This document shows, in pieces, positions 35,971 to 45,249 of a stretch of DNA of 64,000 nucleotides (the stretch's first letter is position 1; each line of letters opens with the position of its first letter). The stretch comes from Actinoallomurus bryophytorum. Its GTDB lineage: Bacteria; Actinomycetota; Actinomycetes; Streptosporangiales; Streptosporangiaceae. Below the pieces are notes generated by a model that had not been told where the DNA came from, made no database searches, and was given only the letters and a program-made list of their open reading frames with translations. Location of the stretch: assembly GCF_006716425.1 (NCBI RefSeq), contig NZ_VFOZ01000002.1:186001-250000 (forward strand), in the 5' to 3' direction. The position numbers were made by a program, and so were the translations under genes.

Positions 35971-37425
35971 TCACCGGCTCTCGGGCAGGCGTACGGTCAC
36001 GGCCGGGTCGTGCGCCGCCCGAAGGTCGCGTTTGAGGATCTTGCCGGAGTGGTTACGCGGGATCTCGCCGGCGAACTCGTACCAGCGCGGGCGCTTGAAG
36101 GCGCCGAGGCGTTCGCGGCAGTGGGCGTCCAGCTCCTCGGCGGTGACCGGTCCGCGGGTCACGACCAGCGCCTTCACCGCCTCGCCCCACCGGCGGTCGG
36201 GTACGCCGATCACGGCAGCGTCGCTTACCGCCGGATGCGTGAGGAGGACCCGCTCGACCTCGGCGGAGTAGACGTTCTCACCGCCGGACTTGATCATGTC
36301 CTTGGCCCGGTCGACGAAGTAGAGGTAGCCGTCGTCGTCACGCCGTACGAGGTCGCCGGTGCGGAGCATCCCGTGGTCGAACGCATCCGGCAGGTTCGCG
36401 TAGCCCGCCATCATGGACGGCCCGCGCAGCAACAATTCCCCCGTCTCCCCCGGCGGCGCCTCGATCTCGACGTCGAACGCGGGCAGCGGGCGGCCGAGGG
36501 TGCCCGGCCGCTCCAGCTCGTCGGCCAGCGTCGAGACGGTCACGAAGTTGCCCGCCTCGGTCGAGCCGTACACGCCGCGGAAGTCACTGCCCAGCTCGGC
36601 GAGCATCCGGAGGGTCTCGGCGCGTTCGACGCCCGCCATGCCGTACACCAGGCGTACCGGCCGGCAGGACGGGTGCCGCAGCGACCGTCGCGTACCCGCC
36701 GGGAAGACCGCGACCGTGACGCCGTGCTCGCCGATCAGCGACCAGGTCTCGTCCAGCCCGGCGCCGGAGGGGAACACGACCGCGCCGCCCACGGCCAGGT
36801 GGGCGAGGGCCGCCCCGTAGCCCGCGACGTGGAACAGCGGCAGCGTCGCGAGCAGCCGGTCGGAACCCGTCACGCCGAGGCCGTGCACGGCGTTGGCGGT
36901 CGCGGCCACCCAGCCCCGGTTGGTGAGCAGGCAGCCCTTCGGACGCCCGGTCGTCCCCGAGGTGTACAGCTGGATGATCGGGCTCTCGTCCCCGGGCCGC
37001 GGAACATCGGCGCTCCGGACGATGTCGAGCCGGGTCTCGAGCTCCTCGCCGATCATCCAGTGGGCGAGCCCGAGCAGGCCCGAGTCGCGGGCGAGCGGTT
37101 CGAGGAGCGGGTGCACCACGGCGTACGCGGCGCCGGCGTCCTCGATCTGGAAGCGGATCTCGGCCGGCGCCAGGCGTGGGTTCAGCGGCACCACGCACGC
37201 GCCGAGCCGCGACGCGGCGAACGCGGTCTCGAGCGCCTCGGGCGCGTTGACGGTGAGCAGCGCGATCCGGTCGCCCTGGCGTACGCCGGCGGCCGCGAAC
37301 ACCGCGCTCAGCCGCTGGACACGCCGCTCCAGCTCGCCGTACGTGCGGCGCCGGTCGGCCCAGATGAAGGCGGCACGCGACGGCCAGAGCGTGCCACCCC
37401 GATGGACGAGATCTCCGAGCAGCAT
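35971..37425 (-). CDS. AMP-binding acyl-CoA ligase
   Basis: A 484-residue ligase that adenylates a carboxylic acid and transfers it to CoA. It has the P-loop LYTSGTTGRPKG, the A5-type GVYGSTEAGNF, the hinge LRTGDLVRRDDDGYLYFVDR and the C-terminal Lys in NHSGKILKRDL. ATG 37425 behind GGGGGCGCC fits the family N-terminus; codons upstream to 37497 add 24 non-conserved residues. Medium-chain or aromatic acid substrate is possible, not decided. Confidence 0.9.
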   Translation of the reverse strand: MLLGDLVHRGGTLWPSRAAFIWADRRRTYGELERRVQRLSAVFAAAGVRQGDRIALLTVNAPEALETAFAASRLGACVVPLNPRLAPAEIRFQIEDAGAAYAVVHPLLEPLARDSGLLGLAHWMIGEELETRLDIVRSADVPRPGDESPIIQLYTSGTTGRPKGCLLTNRGWVAATANAVHGLGVTGSDRLLATLPLFHVAGYGAALAHLAVGGAVVFPSGAGLDETWSLIGEHGVTVAVFPAGTRRSLRHPSCRPVRLVYGMAGVERAETLRMLAELGSDFRGVYGSTEAGNFVTVSTLADELERPGTLGRPLPAFDVEIEAPPGETGELLLRGPSMMAGYANLPDAFDHGMLRTGDLVRRDDDGYLYFVDRAKDMIKSGGENVYSAEVERVLLTHPAVSDAAVIGVPDRRWGEAVKALVVTRGPVTAEELDAHCRERLGAFKRPRWYEFAGEIPRNHSGKILKRDLRAAHDPAVTVRLPESR

Positions 37426-37530
37426 GGCGCCCCCAACGTTCTCGGGTCTTCGAACTCGTAAGTCAAGTGTCGCCGAACCCCGATCGGGGAGATACATAAA
37501 GGATTCATATAAAGCTGTTATGCTTCAGGC

Positions 37531-37989
37531 ATGAGTCGCCGAGACGCCGCGCACGGAGCCTCCGATGCCATCGGGTCAGCCCTCTACGGTCTGGCCACCA
37601 GGGCCGTGAGACGCCTCCCCCGCGACATGAGCCTGACCTCCGCCGCCACCTTGGCCACCCTGGACAAGACCGGCCCGCGACGGATCACCGATCTGGCGGT
37701 GGCCGAGGGCGTCACCCAGCCCGCGATGACCGTCCTGGTCCGGGTGATGGAGGAATCCGGGCTGGTCGAACGGAAGGGCGATCCGTCCGACAAGCGGGTC
37801 ACGCTGGTGTGCCTGACCGAGGCCGGCGCGTCGTACGTCCGGACGCGACGCCAGGCGGGCGTCGACGCGTACGCGCGGTTGATCGGCGAACTCACCGGTG
37901 ACGAGGCCGAGGCCTTGGCGGCAGCCCTTCCGGCGCTGCTGCATCTGGCGGAGCTCGAAAGCCACGCCCGAGAGGAGTCGGACCGGTGA
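37531..37989 (+). CDS. MarR-family regulator
   Basis: A 152-residue winged-helix protein with DLAVAEGVTQPAMTVLVRVM as the recognition region and the wing KGDPSDKRVTLVCLTEAG. It overlaps the downstream exporter start (GTGA), so it probably controls that exporter in response to its substrate. An AT-rich imperfect inverted repeat (37509-37521) lies just upstream and could be its operator. Confidence 0.9.
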   Translation: MSRRDAAHGASDAIGSALYGLATRAVRRLPRDMSLTSAATLATLDKTGPRRITDLAVAEGVTQPAMTVLVRVMEESGLVERKGDPSDKRVTLVCLTEAGASYVRTRRQAGVDAYARLIGELTGDEAEALAAALPALLHLAELESHAREESDR

Positions 37990-39416
37990 CCGCCGCCCAG
38001 GCTCATGACCAGCCCATGGGCACTGCCCGGATACGTTCCGAGGCACGTCCGCTGGTCCCCGCCCTGATGTTCATCGCCCTGGTCGTGGCGGCGGTCGCCA
38101 GTCTCGGGACGCCGCTCATCACCAGTGTGGCGACCACGTTCCACGTCTCCCTCGACAGCGCGCAGTGGACGCTGACCATCGCCCTGCTCAGCGGCGCCGT
38201 CGCCACACCCGTACTCGGCCGGCTCGGAGCCGGTCCGCACCGGCGGGCCACGATTCTCGCCACGCTGGCGATCGTCGTCGTCGGCAGCGCGCTCACCGTG
38301 CTGCCGCTGCCGTTCGCCTGGCTGCTCGTGGGCAGAGCGGCCCAAGGCGTCGGACTCGGTCTCACGTCGCTGATGATGGGCGTGGCCCGCGACCATCTTC
38401 CCGAGGAGCGCAGCGCGGCCACGATCGCCCTGATCTCAGTGATCTCCATCATCGGAGCCGGCGTCGGCTACCCGCTGGCCGCGCTGCTCGCCGAGTTCGG
38501 CGGACTCCGGGCCGCCTACGGCCTCGGCCTGCTCGTCACCGCCATCGCCTTCGTGACCGCGTGGCGCTCCATGCCCGCAGCTCCCGAAGGCCGCTCCGCT
38601 CACGTGAACGTGGCCGGTGCGCTCGTCCTGGCGGGTGGACTGCTCCTCGTCCTGTTCCTGGCCGGCGAGAGGAGCCTGTGGAGCCGGCACCTCGCCGTGG
38701 CGGTGCCCCTTGCCGTCGCCGCCGTACTCCTGCTCTGTGTCTGGACCGTTTCCGAACTGCGAACCAAGACGCCCCTGGTCGACGTCCGGGCGGTACGGCA
38801 CCCGGCGGTCGCCGGCGCGAACATCGCCATGTTCGTCGGCGGGAGCGGCATGTACCTCCTGCTCACGCTCATCACCCGCTACGCGCAGACGCCGCACAGC
38901 GCCGGCTACGGCTTCGGACTGACCACCTTCGTGGCGGGGCTGGTCCTCATCCCGTTCTCCGTGCTGGGGTTCGTCGCCGGCAAGCTCACGCCGCGGGTCC
39001 GGAGGTGGATCGACGGCCCCCTGCTCCTGGCCGGCAGCGCCGCCATCGTCGGCGGCGGGTTCGTCCTGTTCGCCACCGCCCGGTCCAACCTGGCCGAACT
39101 GCTCGCGGCCATGGGCGTGCTGGGCTTCGGCGTCGGCAGCTTCTCGGCCGCCATGCCCGGCGTCATCCTGGCCGTCACCCCGAAGAGCGAGACGTCGAGC
39201 GCCATGAGCTTCAACTACGTCGTCCGCAGCGTCGGGTACTCCCTGGGCAGCGCCATCGGCGGTCTGGTCCTCGCCGCCGGCACCGCCACGGGCCGCCTCT
39301 TCCCCGACGACAGCGCCTACACCACCGCGGCGCTGGTCGGCATCGGCGCCATGGCGATCGCGACGCTGACAAGCCTCGCTCTCGCCCGCCGACGCTCGTC
39401 CGAGACCACCCCGTAA
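37986..39416 (+). CDS. MFS exporter (DHA2-like)
   Basis: A 476-residue membrane protein with about 14 hydrophobic segments. GRAAQGVGLGLTSLMMGVAR is the motif C region of drug/H+ antiporters. Coupled to MarR by overlap, which argues for efflux of a toxic compound. Confidence 0.88.
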   Translation: MTAAQAHDQPMGTARIRSEARPLVPALMFIALVVAAVASLGTPLITSVATTFHVSLDSAQWTLTIALLSGAVATPVLGRLGAGPHRRATILATLAIVVVGSALTVLPLPFAWLLVGRAAQGVGLGLTSLMMGVARDHLPEERSAATIALISVISIIGAGVGYPLAALLAEFGGLRAAYGLGLLVTAIAFVTAWRSMPAAPEGRSAHVNVAGALVLAGGLLLVLFLAGERSLWSRHLAVAVPLAVAAVLLLCVWTVSELRTKTPLVDVRAVRHPAVAGANIAMFVGGSGMYLLLTLITRYAQTPHSAGYGFGLTTFVAGLVLIPFSVLGFVAGKLTPRVRRWIDGPLLLAGSAAIVGGGFVLFATARSNLAELLAAMGVLGFGVGSFSAAMPGVILAVTPKSETSSAMSFNYVVRSVGYSLGSAIGGLVLAAGTATGRLFPDDSAYTTAALVGIGAMAIATLTSLALARRRSSETTP

Positions 39417-39449
39417 GTCAGACGCACTCATCCCGACACTGGAGGTTCC

Positions 39450-39743
39450 ATGCCCAAGGGCTACTGGGTCAGCGCCTACCGCACCATTTCCGACCCCGAG
39501 AAGCTGGCCGCCTACAACAAGCTGGCCCCTCCGGCCGTCAAGGCCGGGGGCGGGCGGGTGCTCGCCCGCGACGGTCGGGTCGTCGCACACGACGCCGGAA
39601 TCGCCGGGCGCACCGTCCTGATCGAGTTCGACAGCTTCGAACAGGCGGTCGCCGCACATGCGAGTGCGGCCTACCAGGAGGCGCTGGCCGCACTTGCTGA
39701 CGGCGTCGAGCGCGACTTCCGCATCATCGAAGGCCTCGACTGA
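39450..39743 (+). CDS. DUF1330 family protein
   Basis: A small ferredoxin-like-fold protein of 97 residues with GYWVSAYRTISDPEKLAAYN at the start and VLIEFDSFEQAVAAHASAAY in the middle, typical of DUF1330. Role unknown. GGAGG lies 5 bases before ATG. It may belong to the MarR transcript (33-bp gap). Confidence 0.85.
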   Translation: MPKGYWVSAYRTISDPEKLAAYNKLAPPAVKAGGGRVLARDGRVVAHDAGIAGRTVLIEFDSFEQAVAAHASAAYQEALAALADGVERDFRIIEGLD

Positions 39744-39899
39744 CGATCGAGGCCGCGTCGGCGACGATCCGGCGTGACGAGCGACGTATCAGGTTCTCCT
39801 GGATCATTTCCGGTGGTCCCCGCGCCGGTCAGCGCGTGCTCGCGCGGGCGGCGGGGAACTCAACCAGGAGAACGCCGGTAACACCCCAGGAGAGGCCTC

Positions 39900-40331
39900 A
39901 TGCCGAAGCCGTACGCCAGCGCCGTCCTGCCCGTCTCCGCCGATCTGGTGTGGGACTACCTCCGCGACTTCGCCAACATCGCCGACTGGCATCCGGGCAT
40001 CTCCACCGGGGAGATGGAGGACGGCACCGGCGACCGGGTGGGGAGCGTACGCCGGCTGACCGGTCCGGGCGGTGAGGTGTTCCGCGAACGCCTGGTCGCG
40101 CTCGACGACGGCGAGCGCCTCTACACCTACGACCTGATCGAGGGCCCGTTCCCGATCCGCTCGTACCGCTCGACGCTCCGGATCGCGCCGGTGACGGACA
40201 GCGGGCTCGCGTTCGCCGAATGGTGGTCCTACTTCGACGCCGACGCGAAGGACGAGGCGGGACTGACCAAGACCTTCGCTCGCGGGGTGTACGCCACCGG
40301 CCTGGCCGCACTGCGCGAGCGGTTCAGCTAG
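39900..40331 (+). CDS. SRPBCC (polyketide cyclase/START-like) protein
   Basis: A protein of 143 residues. SAVLPVSADLVWDYLRDFAN and IADWHPGI begin the helix-grip fold, and ARGVYATGLAALRERF forms the C-terminal helix. Members bind hydrophobic ligands; this one's ligand is unknown. GGAGAGG precedes the start. Confidence 0.85.
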   Translation: MPKPYASAVLPVSADLVWDYLRDFANIADWHPGISTGEMEDGTGDRVGSVRRLTGPGGEVFRERLVALDDGERLYTYDLIEGPFPIRSYRSTLRIAPVTDSGLAFAEWWSYFDADAKDEAGLTKTFARGVYATGLAALRERFS

Positions 40332-40440
40332 TCAGGACCCGCCGTACGGCGATCGGTGGCCCGTCGACGCGCTGAGACCGGGGCGAGCCGTCGCCGGCTC
40401 GTCCCGTACGTGACCCGCCACCGGGTGCCGTTCTAAGCTC

Positions 40441-40920
40441 ATGCCCATGGCGGCGACTCACACCTACGACGTGACGGTCGAGTGGACCGGCGACCTCGGG
40501 TCGGGCACGGACGGCTACAAGTCGTTCAGCCGCGCCCACGAGGTACTCGGGGACGGCAAGCCGCCCATCGCCGCGTCGTCCGATCCGGCCTTCCGCGGCG
40601 ACGCCACGCGCTGGAATCCCGAGGAACTCCTGGTGGCCTCCGTCTCCCAGTGCCACATGCTCTGGTACCTGCATCTGTGCGCGACGAACGGGGTCGTCGT
40701 CACCGACTACGCCGACCACGCCCACGGAGTGATGACCATGGACGAGAGCGGCGGCGGAGGCCAGATCACCGCGGTCACGCTGCGGCCCGAGGTGACGGTC
40801 GCCGAGGCGTCGATGACGGAGAAGGCCCTCTCCCTGCACGACGACATCAACGCCGTGTGCTTCATCGCCCGCTCGGTGAACTTCCCGATCACCCACGTCC
40901 CAGTGATCCGCGCGGGCTAG
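40441..40920 (+). CDS. OsmC-family peroxiredoxin
   Basis: A 159-residue thiol peroxidase for organic hydroperoxides. The redox Cys pair is in [12 protein letters not shown] and [29 protein letters not shown] is conserved. A second ATG lies at 40447. The stop overlaps the convergent enoyl-CoA hydratase stop. Confidence 0.88.
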   Translation: MPMAATHTYDVTVEWTGDLGSGTDGYKSFSRAHEVLGDGKPPIAASSDPAFRGDATRWNPEELLVASVSQCHMLWYLHLCATNGVVVTDYADHAHGVMTMDESGGGGQITAVTLRPEVTVAEASMTEKALSLHDDINAVCFIARSVNFPITHVPVIRAG

Positions 40921-41702
40921 AAGCTCGGTGGCCGCTTTTCGCGCAGGGCGCGTACGCCCTCGCGAAGGTCGGGGCCGGCGAAGCCGAAGAACTCCATCGC
41001 CAGGGAGGCGTCGAAGGCGGGCCCGGCGCTGCGGAGCCAGTTGTTGAGGGCCAGCTTCGTGAAGCCGATCGCCTGGGTCGCTCCCCCGGCGAGACGTCCG
41101 GCGATCTCGAGTGCCTTGTCGTGCACCTGGTCGTCGTCGACGCAGACGCTGACCAGCCCGATCCGCTCGGCCTCCTCTCCGGTCAGCGGCTCGCACAGGA
41201 GCAGGTGGTATTTGGCCTTGGCCAGTCCGCACAGCAGCGGCCAGACGATCGCGGCGTGGTCGCCCGCGGCGACGCCCAGGCGCGTGTGGCCGTCGATGAT
41301 CTTCGCGGTACGGCCGGCGACGGAGATGTCGGCGAGCAGGGCGACGGCCAGGCCCGCGCCGACCGCCGGGCCCTGGATCGCGCTCACCACGGGCTTGGAG
41401 CAGTTGATGATGTTGTAGACGATGTCGCGGGCCTCGCGCAGGACGCGGGAGCGTACGTCGTAGTCGGCCATCATCTCCTCGATCATGTCGAGGTCGCCGC
41501 CGGCCGAGAACGCCTCACCCTCCCCGCGTACGACGATCGCGCGGACGTCGTCGTCGGCGTCCGCATCGCGCCAGATCTCGGCCAGCTCGCGGTGGCCGGT
41601 CGCGTCGACGGCGTTGCGTCTCCCCGGCGCACTGATGGTCACCCGCAATACGCCATCGGCGGCCCAGTCGATCTTCAGCCGCTCGTACGACTCGTAGGTC
41701 AT
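40917..41702 (-). CDS. Enoyl-CoA hydratase/isomerase family protein
   Basis: A 261-residue crotonase-fold enzyme. Oxyanion-hole segments are [12 protein letters not shown] and [18 protein letters not shown]. The typical Glu positions of classical hydratases are not both evident, so the reaction on the acyl-CoA is uncertain. Its start overlaps the esterase stop by 4 bp, forming a two-gene operon. Confidence 0.87.
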   Translation of the reverse strand: MTYESYERLKIDWAADGVLRVTISAPGRRNAVDATGHRELAEIWRDADADDDVRAIVVRGEGEAFSAGGDLDMIEEMMADYDVRSRVLREARDIVYNIINCSKPVVSAIQGPAVGAGLAVALLADISVAGRTAKIIDGHTRLGVAAGDHAAIVWPLLCGLAKAKYHLLLCEPLTGEEAERIGLVSVCVDDDQVHDKALEIAGRLAGGATQAIGFTKLALNNWLRSAGPAFDASLAMEFFGFAGPDLREGVRALREKRPPSF

Positions 41703-42610
41703 CGCTCCTCCTCGCCGAAGGCCTGCCGGAGCCGGCTCACCGCCCACGCGCGGGCGACGGCGGCGTCGTCGAACACCTCCGGCAGCGTCATGAAGTTGTG
41801 GATCATGCCGTCGTAGCGTCGCAGCTCGACCGGTACCCCGGCGGCCTCGAGCGCGCGGGCGTACTCCTCGCCCTCGTCGCGGAGGATGTCGTACTCCGCG
41901 GTGAGTACGGTCGCGGGCGGCATCCCGGACAGGTCGCCGGCGCGCAGCGGCGCGATCCGGGGGTCGGACCGGTCGGCGCTTCCGATGTAGTGCCCCAGGA
42001 ACCACGCCATGGTCGCGGCGCTCAGGCCGTATCCCACGCCGAACTCGGCGAAGCTGGGCGAGTCGAGCCCGGAGTCGGCGTTGGGGCACATCAGCAGCTG
42101 GTGGACGAGCGCGATGCCGTCGTCGCGGGCGATACGGGCGGCCACCGTCGCCAGATTGGCGCCCGCGCTGTCACCGCCCACGGCCACCGCCTCCGGCCTG
42201 ACCCCATGGTGGTCCGCACGCCGTACGACGTCGGCCGTCACGGCGCAGGCGTCCTCGACGGCGGCCGGGAACGGATGCTCGGGGGCGAGCCGGTAGCCGG
42301 CGCTGATGACCACGCAGCCGGCCTCGTCCGCGAGCCGCCGGCACATCGGGTCGGCGGAGTTGAGGTCGCCGATCGACCAGCCGCCTCCGTGGAAGTAGAC
42401 GAGTGCCGGCAGCACGCCGTCCGCGGGGCGGTAGGTCCGGACGGGGACGTCGCCGACGACACCGTCGGTGACCTCGGTCAGGGCCGGCCCGTCACCGCGC
42501 TCCGGATTCGCGCTCGTGATGGCGCGCATCGCCTCGATGTCGGGCTCCGCCAGGGCCGCGTTCGCCTCCATGACCTTCAAGAACGCGACGGTCTGCGGGT
42601 GCAGCGGCAT
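41699..42610 (-). CDS. Alpha/beta hydrolase, hormone-sensitive-lipase family
   Basis: A 303-residue esterase. The HSL oxyanion motif is [11 protein letters not shown], the nucleophile is in [11 protein letters not shown], an acidic residue follows in [12 protein letters not shown] and the His lies in [10 protein letters not shown]. Acts on short acyl esters by family. Operon with the enoyl-CoA hydratase. Confidence 0.92.
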   Translation of the reverse strand: MPLHPQTVAFLKVMEANAALAEPDIEAMRAITSANPERGDGPALTEVTDGVVGDVPVRTYRPADGVLPALVYFHGGGWSIGDLNSADPMCRRLADEAGCVVISAGYRLAPEHPFPAAVEDACAVTADVVRRADHHGVRPEAVAVGGDSAGANLATVAARIARDDGIALVHQLLMCPNADSGLDSPSFAEFGVGYGLSAATMAWFLGHYIGSADRSDPRIAPLRAGDLSGMPPATVLTAEYDILRDEGEEYARALEAAGVPVELRRYDGMIHNFMTLPEVFDDAAVARAWAVSRLRQAFGEEER

Positions 42611-42668
42611 GCGGGCGACCTCCAGACTCGGCTCGGGCCGACCTTATCTCAGGGCCGCCCGGCGAAGA

Positions 42669-43388
42669 TCAGTCGCGGGCCTCGGCGACGAGGGCCTCGA
42701 TGAGCCGGGGATCGTCGGACTCTTCGGGATGCCACTGCACGCCGATGCCGAAACGGTGCCCCTGAAGCTCGATCGCCTCGATGACCTGGTCGTCGGCCCA
42801 CGCCACCGTGGAGAGCCCCTTGCCGAGGCGCCTGACGGCCTGGTGGTGGCCGCTCGCCACCTCCGCGTGGTCGCCGAGCGTCTTGCCGAGCACGCTGGCC
42901 ACGCTGATCTGGACCGAATGCCGGCCCAGCCGGCCCGGCCCCGGCAGGTGGGCGTGGCCGCCGACGACTTCGGGCAGGTGCTGGATCAGGCTGCCCTCGC
43001 GTACGACGTTCAGCGCCTGCATGCCCCGGCCGATGGCGAGGAAGGGCAGGTCCGCGTCGATCGCCGCGCGCATGAGGGCGAGCTCGAAGCGGTCGCGATG
43101 CGGCTGCGGTGGCGCGGTCTCCTCGTGGGGTTCCTCGCCGTACAGCGACGGGTCGACGTCCACGCCGCCGGAGAAGATCAGGCCGTCGAGCCGCTCGATG
43201 AGAATGGGCACCGTGCCGCGGACGGACGGCGGCACCAGGACGGGTACGGCACGCGCTCGCTCGATCGCCCGCTGGTACGCCACCGGGAGCAGCGCCGCCT
43301 CGCGAACCCAGTCGCCCCAGCGGGCCGGTTCGAGGTTGGCCGTGATCCCGATGAGTGGGGGAACCGCATCGTACGTCGCCCCTGCCAT
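42669..43388 (-). CDS. PuuD-like class I glutamine amidotransferase fold, nucleophile Cys replaced by Gly
   Basis: A 239-residue protein of the gamma-glutamyl-GABA hydrolase (peptidase C26) family. IFSGGVDVDPSLYGEE and the His-Glu pair in GVQWHPEESDD are intact. The nucleophile elbow, normally ICRG, reads LAIGRGMQALN, with GGC at 43029-43031, one base from TGC. Hydrolase activity by the family mechanism is therefore unlikely; it may bind a gamma-glutamyl compound or have been inactivated. ATG 43388 follows GGAGGGGG. Confidence 0.8.
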   Translation of the reverse strand: MAGATYDAVPPLIGITANLEPARWGDWVREAALLPVAYQRAIERARAVPVLVPPSVRGTVPILIERLDGLIFSGGVDVDPSLYGEEPHEETAPPQPHRDRFELALMRAAIDADLPFLAIGRGMQALNVVREGSLIQHLPEVVGGHAHLPGPGRLGRHSVQISVASVLGKTLGDHAEVASGHHQAVRRLGKGLSTVAWADDQVIEAIELQGHRFGIGVQWHPEESDDPRLIEALVAEARD

Positions 43389-43681
43389 GCCAGAGCCCCC
43401 TCCACGACGTCGCACCTCAGGACGTCTCGTTCGCGTCTGATCATCATTGCGCATAGTCGCGCTTTTCGGGCCCTTCGCCCCCAAGCCCCACCTTCCGGAC
43501 CGGACCCGGCCGCCGGCGCGCACGCGAGGCACGGCGGTCCGGGCGGTCCGGGCGCGGCGGACGTCGGCACGGCCCGCAAAACTTTCGGATGGGCCGTGGA
43601 GTAGATGATCCTTAAAACTCGTTGGTATTTCTTCTATCCCCGTCGGGGAGATGATATCAGCGGATCTCGGAAGACTATTCT

Positions 43682-43695
43682 ATACCGAGCGGTAT
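43682..43695. promoter_or_regulatory. Palindrome in the AT-rich leader of the flavohaemoglobin gene
   Basis: The 477 bp between PuuD and the flavohaemoprotein are unusually AT-rich in their right half. ATACCG-AG-CGGTAT (43682-43695) is a 6+6 inverted repeat, and CTCGG/CCGAG arms surround it. A stress-responsive promoter is possible; no specific regulator site was recognised. Confidence 0.35.
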
Positions 43696-43865
43696 TTGCA
43701 TGTGCGAGGCAATTACTCTCCGATCACACATAATCCCCAGCCGATTACGCTTCGTATATGCCCTGACTCGACCGCCGTAAGAGGTTGATGTTGCCGCTGG
43801 TGAGATGCGAAAATCGTGGGCAGGGGAGCGTGATCGAGATCATCGAGCCGACAATGGGGGGATTG

Positions 43866-44981
43866 ATGAAATCGCTGAATCCCCGGATCATCAAGGAAAG
43901 CTTCGCCCTCTTCGAACCCCGGGCGGAAGAGATATCCGCCTATTTCTACGGTCGTTTATTCGCCGAGAACCCTCGTCTCCGGGCGTTCTTCCCACCTGCC
44001 ATGGATCGTCAACGCAGTCGTTTGTTCCATGCCCTGCGGGAGATCGTCTGGAGTCTCGACAGCCCCGACACGTTGTCGGCGTTCCTGTCCCGCCTGGGCC
44101 GCGACCACCGTAAGTTCGGGGTCACGCGCGAGCACTACGACGCGATGGGCCGGGCCCTGCTGGCCACGCTGCGTAAGTTCGGCGGTGATTCGTGGACGGC
44201 GGAGATGGAGTCGGCCTGGCGCGCCGCGTACGCGACGGCGGCCACGATGATGAACGAGGCCGCCGAGCAGCACGCGGCCGAGCAGCCGCCGTGGTGGACC
44301 GGCGAGGTGGTCGGGCACGAGCTGCGCGGACCCGACATCGCGCTGATTACGGTGCGACCGGAACACCCCCTGCCGTACCGGGCGGGCCAGTACGTCACGA
44401 TCCAGACCGCCCGCTGGCCGTGGATGTGGCGGCCGTACTCCGTCGCCAACGCCCCCCGTCCCGACGGGCTGCTGCGCTTCCACGTACGCGCCGTGCCGGC
44501 GGGATGGGTCAGCGGCGCGCTGGTGCGCGACGCGAGGATCGGCGACTCACTGCTGCTCGGCCACGCGGCCGGCGCGATGACCCTCGACCCCGACTCCGGC
44601 CGCGACATCCTCTGCGTCGCGGGCGGCACGGGCCTCGCCCCGCTCAAGGCACTGGTGGAGGACGCGAACGACCGCGGACTGCGCCGCGACATCCACCTGC
44701 TGGTCGGCGCGCGTACGCCCGCCGAGCTCTACGACCTGCGGGACCTGCACGCCCTGGAGACGGACAGCCCGTGGGTACGCGTCGTGCCGGTGGTCTCCGA
44801 CGACCCGTCCTTCGACGGCATGCACGGCCGGGTGCCGGACGTACTCGACCGCTTCCACGACTGGTCGGACCACGACGTGTACATCGCGGGCCCGCCGGAG
44901 ATGGTCCAGCGGACCGTGGCGGCCCTGGACGACCTGGGGGTGCCGGCCGCCCGCATCCACCACGACCGGCTCGACCGTTAG
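43866..44981 (+). CDS. Flavohaemoglobin-like globin/FAD-NAD reductase
   Basis: A protein of 371 residues. The globin domain (1-130) has Tyr in AYFYGRLF, Phe in RAFFPPA and the proximal His in REHYDAMGRAL. The reductase has WRPYSVANAP for FAD, CVAGGTGLAPLKALVED for NAD(P) and YIAGPPEMVQRT at the C-terminus. This architecture detoxifies NO or reduces haem oxygen. ATG 43866 follows GGGGGG; in-frame starts at 43788 (ATG) and 43830 (GTG) would lengthen it. A monocistronic unit. Confidence 0.85.
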   Translation: MKSLNPRIIKESFALFEPRAEEISAYFYGRLFAENPRLRAFFPPAMDRQRSRLFHALREIVWSLDSPDTLSAFLSRLGRDHRKFGVTREHYDAMGRALLATLRKFGGDSWTAEMESAWRAAYATAATMMNEAAEQHAAEQPPWWTGEVVGHELRGPDIALITVRPEHPLPYRAGQYVTIQTARWPWMWRPYSVANAPRPDGLLRFHVRAVPAGWVSGALVRDARIGDSLLLGHAAGAMTLDPDSGRDILCVAGGTGLAPLKALVEDANDRGLRRDIHLLVGARTPAELYDLRDLHALETDSPWVRVVPVVSDDPSFDGMHGRVPDVLDRFHDWSDHDVYIAGPPEMVQRTVAALDDLGVPAARIHHDRLDR

Positions 44982-45249
44982 AGGCGCCCGGCTCCGCGAC
45001 GATCACCCGGCACGTAATGCGGTTCCCGTCGTGCCTGCCCGGGCGTGGTTTCTCTGGGCGAAGCAGACCAAGGCCGACGGTCTGTCCGGTTCGGCGGGAG
45101 TCGCGGCATCGGCCACGCCCGCGACGCACTCGCGCCTGACGTTCTGAGAAAGATTTCGAAGGCGGTGTCGGATCGGGTCAGGGGTGTTCGTAGCAGGGAT
45201 GTAGGCCGCCCACGAGGGGCGCCCCGACGAGCCGAGAAGGACGTTCCCG

